Assembly: GCF_001423745.1 (NCBI RefSeq)
Contig: NZ_LMPC01000006.1
Coordinates: forward strand, 300-36,949
Direction: 5' to 3'
Length of the DNA stretch: 36,650 bases
DNA from: Arthrobacter sp. Leaf337
Lineage (GTDB): Bacteria; Actinomycetota; Actinomycetes; Actinomycetales; Micrococcaceae
Shown here: one piece after another, positions 31,970 through 36,650 of the stretch
Layout of the letters: each line of letters begins with the position of its first letter
Position numbering within the stretch: position 1 is the stretch's first letter
Made by a program: the position numbers and the translations under genes
The notes under the pieces: model-generated
Database searches by the model: none
What the model was told of the DNA's origin: nothing
The model's input: the letters and a program-made list of their open reading frames with translations, nothing else

Positions 31970-33544
31970 TTAGGCCTCCAGCCGTGCATCAACGAGCGGG
32001 TAGGAGTTGGTGGGTGCCAGGTTGATCCCGGACACCCGGTCCCGGTGGGCCAGGACGGATTTGGGCACGAACGCCCAGGCGCAGGGCCAGGTGTCCCAGA
32101 TGGCCTGCTGTGCCACGGCCATCAGTTCCTGCCGGCGGGCCGGGTCCACCTCGGAGGAGGCGGCCTGGATCTTGGCCTGCACCTCGGGGATCACGTAGCC
32201 CTGGTAGGTGTCGCGGGTCTTTTCCTTTTCCGGGGTGCCGGCGTACATGCCCTGCATCATGGTGATGGCCAGGCCGGTGGGGCTGCTGAAGCCGTTGCCC
32301 AGCAGGTCCCAGTCGCCCTGCTTGCCCTGGCGCCAGGCCAGGATGTTGCCGCCGGGTTCGAACTGCTGGAGTTCGGTTTTCACGCCGATGGCGCCGAACA
32401 TCTCCACCAGGGCCTCCATCACGGAGGTGTCGGAGGCGAACTCGCCGGTTTCCCAGATGATCTTCAGGGTGAGGTCCTTGACGCCGAGTTCCGCGAGCCG
32501 GGCCTTGGCCTTCGCCGGATCGTAGGTGTAGGTGCCCGTCTTGTGGTAGCCGGTGAGGCTGGACGGGGTGACGCCTTCGGCCGCGCTGACGGAGTCCACC
32601 AGCACGTCCTTCACCAGCGCCTCGCCGTCGATGGCCCAGCTGAGGGCCTCGCGGACGCGGACGTCGGCCAGCGGGTGGCCGGCGGGCTTGCGGAAGTTGT
32701 AGAAGATCTGGTTCAGCCGGAGGCTGGAGGCCTCTTTAAGTTCGACGCCGGGAAGTCCGGCGAGTTGCTCGCGCGAGTCGGGGGTGATGGAGTCGATGAT
32801 GTCCACCTCGCCGCTGCGCAGCGCGATGACGCGGCTGGATTCCTCCGGGAGGAAGCGGACTTCCACGTTGTCCACCTGCGGTGCCGGGCCCCAGTAGTTC
32901 TGGTTGCGGGCCAGGCTGTAGGTGCCGGCGCCGCGGTTGAACTTGGTGACCACGTACGGTCCGGTGCCCAGGCCTTCCTGCAGTTCCTCCGGCTTGTTCT
33001 GCGCGGCGGGGGTTATCAGGATCATGCTCATCAGTGAGTCCAGGATGGGGACGGGCTTCTTGGACACCATCTTGAAGGTGCGCTCATCCACCGGCACCAC
33101 GGCGGGGAATTCGGGGAAGAAGCCGGCCACGAAGGAGCCCTGCACCTGCTGGTACATCTTCAGGGCGGTGGCCACGTCCTCGATCTTGACGGGGCTGCCG
33201 TCCGAGTAGCGGATGCCTTCGCGGAGCCGGACGGTCCACTCGGTGGGGCCGGTCATCTCGAAGCGGTCCGCGAGGACCAGGACGGGCTTGGTTTCGGGGC
33301 CGATGGCGGTGAGGCCCTGGCGGACGGAGCGCTGCACGGTGACGGCGGCGTCGAACTGGTTGAGCTTGTTGTCCAGGCTGACCAGGGACCGGTTGAGGGC
33401 CAGGGTCAGGGTGCTGGGTCCCGGCAGGCCGGTGGGGCCGGCGCAGCCGGCGAGGCTGCCTGTGCCCAGCAGAAACCCTGCCGCGGCGCCGAACTGCAGC
33501 AGCCTGCGGCGGGAAATCTCACTTCCTTGAGGAAGAACGGTCAT
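31970..33544 (-). CDS. Family 5 solute-binding lipoprotein, Tat-type signal
   Basis: Extracellular binding protein of 524 residues for the Dpp-type importer. The N-terminus combines a twin-arginine motif (SRRRLLQFG) with a lipobox LAGC, suggesting Tat export and lipid anchoring. The family 5 (SBP_bac_5) pattern is clear: VRLREGIRYSDGSPV, GTGPYVVTKFNRG, VREALSWAIDGEAL. Family 5 proteins bind peptides but also oligosaccharides and nickel; the locus favours a sugar-acid-containing ligand. First gene of the minus-strand operon, next to the operator-like repeats. Confidence 0.93.
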   Translation of the reverse strand: MTVLPQGSEISRRRLLQFGAAAGFLLGTGSLAGCAGPTGLPGPSTLTLALNRSLVSLDNKLNQFDAAVTVQRSVRQGLTAIGPETKPVLVLADRFEMTGPTEWTVRLREGIRYSDGSPVKIEDVATALKMYQQVQGSFVAGFFPEFPAVVPVDERTFKMVSKKPVPILDSLMSMILITPAAQNKPEELQEGLGTGPYVVTKFNRGAGTYSLARNQNYWGPAPQVDNVEVRFLPEESSRVIALRSGEVDIIDSITPDSREQLAGLPGVELKEASSLRLNQIFYNFRKPAGHPLADVRVREALSWAIDGEALVKDVLVDSVSAAEGVTPSSLTGYHKTGTYTYDPAKAKARLAELGVKDLTLKIIWETGEFASDTSVMEALVEMFGAIGVKTELQQFEPGGNILAWRQGKQGDWDLLGNGFSSPTGLAITMMQGMYAGTPEKEKTRDTYQGYVIPEVQAKIQAASSEVDPARRQELMAVAQQAIWDTWPCAWAFVPKSVLAHRDRVSGINLAPTNSYPLVDARLEA

Positions 33545-33623
33545 CGTTGACCTCTCGGTTTGAACGGGGACGGCCTGCCGGTTTGGCTGCGCCGAATGTT
33601 GTCTCCATCACTTTGCCACTCCT

Positions 33624-33638
33624 GCGCAATTTGCGCAA
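33624..33638. promoter_or_regulatory. Operator-like repeat 1
   Basis: GCGCAATTTGCGCAA, palindromic in its core (TGCGCA-ATT-TGCGCA), in the divergent promoter region between the binding-protein gene and the kinase fusion gene. It pairs with a second copy 23 bp away. Probable target of the DeoR-family regulator encoded at 36176. Confidence 0.7.
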
Positions 33639-33646
33639 CCCTGCTA

Positions 33647-33661
33647 GCGCGATTCGCGCAA
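33647..33661. promoter_or_regulatory. Operator-like repeat 2
   Basis: GCGCGATTCGCGCAA matches repeat 1 in 13 of 15 positions in the same orientation. Two co-directional half-palindromic sites about two helical turns apart suit a multimeric repressor. Confidence 0.7.
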
Positions 33662-33729
33662 TCGTGTCAGAATGAATGCATCCCCGCACCTGGCGGGGGT
33701 CCAGCCGACTACTGCGTGAGAGGAGCAAT

Positions 33730-36111
33730 GTGGCTTCCGTATATGTGCAGGCCGACGATTTCTCCGGCGCCGCCGAGGTTGGCTACTGCTTTGTGCAGCA
33801 TGGGCTGTCCGCGCAGGTCCTGCTCGGAACAGGCACCAATCAGGCAACGTACGACGGCGATGCCTCCTCCGCGGGGCACGTCACCGACGTTGTGGTCACC
33901 GATACCCACTCGCGCGGACTTGCTGAAGCCGCCGCCGAAGTGTTGATGGCGGAGGCTTTCTCTGGTCCTTCCGCCTCGGGCGCACATGTGTTCTTCAAGA
34001 AGATCGACTCGCTGTGGCGCGGGAACGTCCGGGCCGAAGTTGCCGCGCTGACTGGGCTTGGCTACCACGCCGTTATTGCCGGAGCGCTCCCCCAGCTGCA
34101 GCGCTCGGTCCGGAACGGGCAGCCGTTCGTTACCGGGACTCCCCTGGCGCAGACCGATCTCTGGCACGCGGAACTGTCAGCGCCGCCGGCTGATATTCCT
34201 TCCCTTCTCCGCCCGGCGGACCCGGACTCGGCGCGGACCTTGGACCTGGCCGCCGTGCGGTCAGGGTCGGTCAGCGAGAAGCTCGCCGGCCTGCTGGAAT
34301 CCGGCCAGCCCGCGCTGGTCGTGGCTGATGGCGAAACCGTGCAGGACCTGGAACACGTGGTGGATGCACTGCTGGAGCTCGGCTTCACCGCAGGCGGACG
34401 GCGTGTGGTGCTCGTGGGTACCGGCGGGACGGCTGACGTTCTCGCGCAGCGGCTGGCTACCCAACTTGCGCGAAATGCGCAATCCGGGGCGCGGGCTGAC
34501 GCAGCCACCGCGGAACCGCAGGGAAGCACCAGGCCGGTGCTCGCCGTCGTCGGCTCCGCTTCCGGAACGGCGCAGGCGCAACTGGCGCAGCTGGAAGCGC
34601 AGGGTTTCACCGTGGTCCGGCTGCACCCGCTGTACGCCGGTGCCACCGGCGCGTACCAACCGGAACTGGCCGAAGTCCGTCACGCCCTGGCAGCAGGCAG
34701 CAACGTGGCCGTCACCCTGGCGGCAGGAAAAGTGGACCCGGCGAAAGCCGCCGGCATCGTCCAGGCGCTTTCCGCCTTCGCAGCCGACGCGGCCAAGGGG
34801 ACAAACGCTGACCTGATCCTCACGGGAGGCGAGACGGCCCGGGAAGTCCTGGACGCCGTCGGCCTCCACCGGCTGGTGCCGCTCGCGGCCGTGCAGCACG
34901 GGGCGGTGCTCAGCCGCGCCGAGGACGGAACGCTGGTGGGCACCAAGCCCGGCAGCTTCGGCGATGACCTGGCCCTCCTACAGCTTTACGAGAAAATCCG
35001 GGAGCGCCGCGGCCCATCCGCGCATGCTCCCGCCAACACCCTTCCCAGCAAGACTTCCGAACGATCTGGAGCAGACATGACAACCGCAACGAGCAAGACC
35101 GAGCAGAACGCCCTTCCCATCGTGGCCGTCACCATGGGCGACGGCGCCGGGGTGGGGCCGGAGGTGGTGGTGGCCGCCGTGCTGGATCCGCAGAGCAACG
35201 CCGAGTGCCGGCCCGTGGTGATCGGCGACGCGTTGCGCCTGCGCCAGGCCGCGGACATCCTGGGCATCGAGGCGGACATCCAGGTGATCGAGAACGTGGA
35301 GGACGCGGTGTTCACGCCGGGCCGGGTGAACGTGATCGACCTGGCGCTGCTGCCGGAGGACCTGGCGTGGGGGCAGCTCTCCCCCGTGGCCGGCCATGCC
35401 GCGTACGAGTACATCCGGGTGGCCAGCGAGCTGGCCATGGCCGGGCGGGTGCAGGCCATCTGCACGGCGCCGCTGAACAAGGAGGCGCTGCACGCCGCAG
35501 GGCACATCTTCCCCGGGCACACCGAGCTGCTGGCGCAGCTGACGGGCACGGAGGAAGTGTCCATGATGCTCTCCACCCCCAAGATCCGGGTGATCCACGT
35601 GACCACGCACATCGGGCTGATGGACGCGATCCGCAAGATCAACCCGGACCTGGTGGAGCGCACCATCCGCCGCGGGCATGAGGCGCTGGTCCGTGCGGGC
35701 ATTCCGAACCCGAAGATCGGCGTCTGCGCCATCAACCCGCACGCCGGCGAGAACGGGCTGTTCGGCCAGGGCGAGGAAGCGGAGAAGATCGAACCGGGCG
35801 TGAAGGCTGCGCAGGCTGCCGGGATCGACGTCACGGGCCCGCTGCCCGCGGATACGCTGTTCTTCCTGGCCGGCCGGGGCGATTACGACCTGGTGGTGGC
35901 CATGTACCACGATCAGGGGCACGGGCCGGTGAAGGTGCTGGGCATTGAGGCCGGGGTGAACATCACGGTGGGCCTGCCGGTGATCCGGACGTCCGTGGAC
36001 CACGGCACCGCCTTTGACATTGCCGGCAAGGCCATCGCGGATCCGCGCAGCATGGTGGAGGCGCTGCACCAGGCGGCGGAGATGGCCACGCGGCCCAGCG
36101 TGGCCGTGTAG
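33730..36111 (+). CDS. Fused four-carbon acid sugar kinase (DUF1537)/PdxA2 dehydrogenase
   Basis: One open frame of 793 residues. Residues 1-430 are a DUF1537 sugar-acid kinase: VQADDFSGAAEVG at the N-terminus, GGETAREVL and KPGSFGDDLALL near the end. After a Ser/Ala/Pro-rich linker, residues 455-790 are PdxA2-like: VTMGDGAGVGPE, and metal-site histidines in PGHTELL, NPHAGENG and YHDQGHGPVK. Known separate homologues phosphorylate D-threonate or erythronate and then oxidise and decarboxylate it to dihydroxyacetone phosphate. GTG at 33730 has GAGAGGAG upstream; ATG at 33676 is rejected. Met450 (35077) has its own GGAG site, so a separate dehydrogenase could also be made. Confidence 0.9.
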   Translation: MASVYVQADDFSGAAEVGYCFVQHGLSAQVLLGTGTNQATYDGDASSAGHVTDVVVTDTHSRGLAEAAAEVLMAEAFSGPSASGAHVFFKKIDSLWRGNVRAEVAALTGLGYHAVIAGALPQLQRSVRNGQPFVTGTPLAQTDLWHAELSAPPADIPSLLRPADPDSARTLDLAAVRSGSVSEKLAGLLESGQPALVVADGETVQDLEHVVDALLELGFTAGGRRVVLVGTGGTADVLAQRLATQLARNAQSGARADAATAEPQGSTRPVLAVVGSASGTAQAQLAQLEAQGFTVVRLHPLYAGATGAYQPELAEVRHALAAGSNVAVTLAAGKVDPAKAAGIVQALSAFAADAAKGTNADLILTGGETAREVLDAVGLHRLVPLAAVQHGAVLSRAEDGTLVGTKPGSFGDDLALLQLYEKIRERRGPSAHAPANTLPSKTSERSGADMTTATSKTEQNALPIVAVTMGDGAGVGPEVVVAAVLDPQSNAECRPVVIGDALRLRQAADILGIEADIQVIENVEDAVFTPGRVNVIDLALLPEDLAWGQLSPVAGHAAYEYIRVASELAMAGRVQAICTAPLNKEALHAAGHIFPGHTELLAQLTGTEEVSMMLSTPKIRVIHVTTHIGLMDAIRKINPDLVERTIRRGHEALVRAGIPNPKIGVCAINPHAGENGLFGQGEEAEKIEPGVKAAQAAGIDVTGPLPADTLFFLAGRGDYDLVVAMYHDQGHGPVKVLGIEAGVNITVGLPVIRTSVDHGTAFDIAGKAIADPRSMVEALHQAAEMATRPSVAV
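34466..34480. promoter_or_regulatory. Intragenic operator-like repeat 3
   Basis: Inside the kinase codons, the reverse complement reads GCGCATTTCGCGCAA, matching repeat 2 in 13 of 15 positions but in the opposite orientation. It is about 800 bp from repeats 1 and 2, a distance compatible with repression by DNA looping. Confidence 0.5.
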
Positions 36112-36175
36112 CAGCACTGGTTTAGTGGGGGCCGGAACTAGCATGGTAACCACGCCCACGCGAAGGAGACCGGGA

Positions 36176-36650
36176 ATGCTGAGCGCAAATGCCAGGCGCG
36201 AGGAGATCTACCACCTTGCCGTCACCACCGGCCTGGCGTCCGTGGAGGAACTGTCCGCACGGTTCGAGGTGACGGCCTCCACCATCCGCCGGGACCTGGC
36301 ACTGCTGAACGGGCAAGGCCGGCTGGCCCGCACCTACGGCGGGGCGATGGCGCTGGGTGCGCATCCGGAGGCGTCGCTGCGGCAGCGCACGGGTGAGGCG
36401 TTTGAGCAGAAGCACGCGATCGCCCGCTGGGCGGCGTCGGTGATCCGGCCCGGGGAGAACATCCTGCTCGACGCCGGCTCCACCGTGGGTGCCCTGGCGC
36501 ACGAGCTGCGCGGCTTCGAGAAGCTGTCCGTGACCACGCCGGGCATCAACACCATGCAGGAGCTGGCGGATTCGGAGGGCATCGAGGTGGACTGCCTGGG
36601 CGGCCGGCTGCGGAGCCTTTCGCAAAGTTTTGTGGGACCGCTGGCCGAGG
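36176..36650 (+). CDS. DeoR-family regulator, truncated by window edge
   Basis: The first 158 residues of a DeoR-type repressor. The N-terminal helix-turn-helix (about 20-55: ASVEELSARFEVTASTIRRDLALLNGQGRL) is followed by YGGAMAL and the sugar-phosphate effector domain with LLDAGSTVGALAHEL. ATG at 36176 has GAAGGAGA six bases upstream. It follows the kinase/dehydrogenase gene by 64 bp and probably controls the locus through the GCGC-type repeats. The effector is likely a phosphorylated intermediate. Confidence 0.92.
   Translation, partial: MLSANARREEIYHLAVTTGLASVEELSARFEVTASTIRRDLALLNGQGRLARTYGGAMALGAHPEASLRQRTGEAFEQKHAIARWAASVIRPGENILLDAGSTVGALAHELRGFEKLSVTTPGINTMQELADSEGIEVDCLGGRLRSLSQSFVGPLAE

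Noticed and set aside
33676..33729. ATG start for the kinase fusion at 33676
   Set aside because: The DUF1537 family begins at about the GTG 33730, which has a strong ribosome site; the extra 18 residues are not family-like.
34978..36159. Minus-strand frame opposite the PdxA2 region
   Set aside because: His/Arg-rich shadow of the dehydrogenase codons with no family features.
1..36650. CRISPR arrays, tRNA genes, insertion sequences or prophage genes
   Set aside because: No regularly spaced repeats of CRISPR size, no cloverleaf-like sequence and no transposase, integrase or phage motif were recognised.

Overview
The window looks like a chromosomal segment of a high-GC actinobacterium of the Arthrobacter/Pseudarthrobacter type (Micrococcaceae). 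This rests on the GC-rich codon use, the frequent GTG starts, the Tat-exported PhoD phosphatases, the BTAD-type regulator, the WXG100-like effector and the general gene style; it is inference, since no rRNA or marker gene is present. No tRNA, rRNA, CRISPR array, insertion sequence, phage gene or replication origin was seen.

Positions 1-24585 hold mostly single genes and short operons. In order: a ZIP-like metal transporter and a divergent flavin monooxygenase-like protein; a GGCT-fold-like protein, a small ORF and a small secreted protein; a Gfo/Idh/MocA oxidoreductase behind a 26-bp palindrome; a Tat-exported PhoD phosphatase; DUF1905 and other small proteins; a BTAD-TPR regulator; a patatin-like hydrolase preceded by a leader mini-ORF and hairpin; a cold shock protein; an FHA membrane protein; an SRPBCC protein; a secreted S8 protease; a GerMN-like lipoprotein; a hemerythrin protein with a small membrane protein; a secreted lipase; an epoxide-hydrolase-like enzyme; a membrane protein; a second PhoD; and a lipoprotein followed by a WXG100-like/calpain protease and a small partner protein. 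Strong hairpin terminators separate many of these units, and several share the same ACGACGGCGG stem sequence.

Positions 24582-36650 form one catabolic locus. A tightly packed minus-strand operon runs from a Tat/lipobox solute-binding protein (33544) through two permeases, two ATPases, an aldo/keto reductase, an HpcH/HpaI aldolase and a cytoplasmic BNR/sialidase-like protein to a short-chain dehydrogenase (24582). Divergently, a single ORF fuses a four-carbon acid sugar kinase (DUF1537) to a PdxA2-type 4-phosphate dehydrogenase, followed by a DeoR-family regulator cut by the window edge. Two near-identical 15-bp operator-like repeats sit in the divergent promoter, with a third copy inside the kinase gene. 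The likely scheme is import of a sugar-acid-containing compound, intracellular cleavage or oxidation, then kinase/dehydrogenase and aldolase steps to triose-phosphate and pyruvate-level products. The substrate cannot be read from sequence.

The most interesting items are the WXG100-like/calpain protease module, the kinase-PdxA2 fusion with an internal start, the three-site operator pattern, the leader mini-ORF before the patatin gene, and the dispersed ACGACGGCGG motif.
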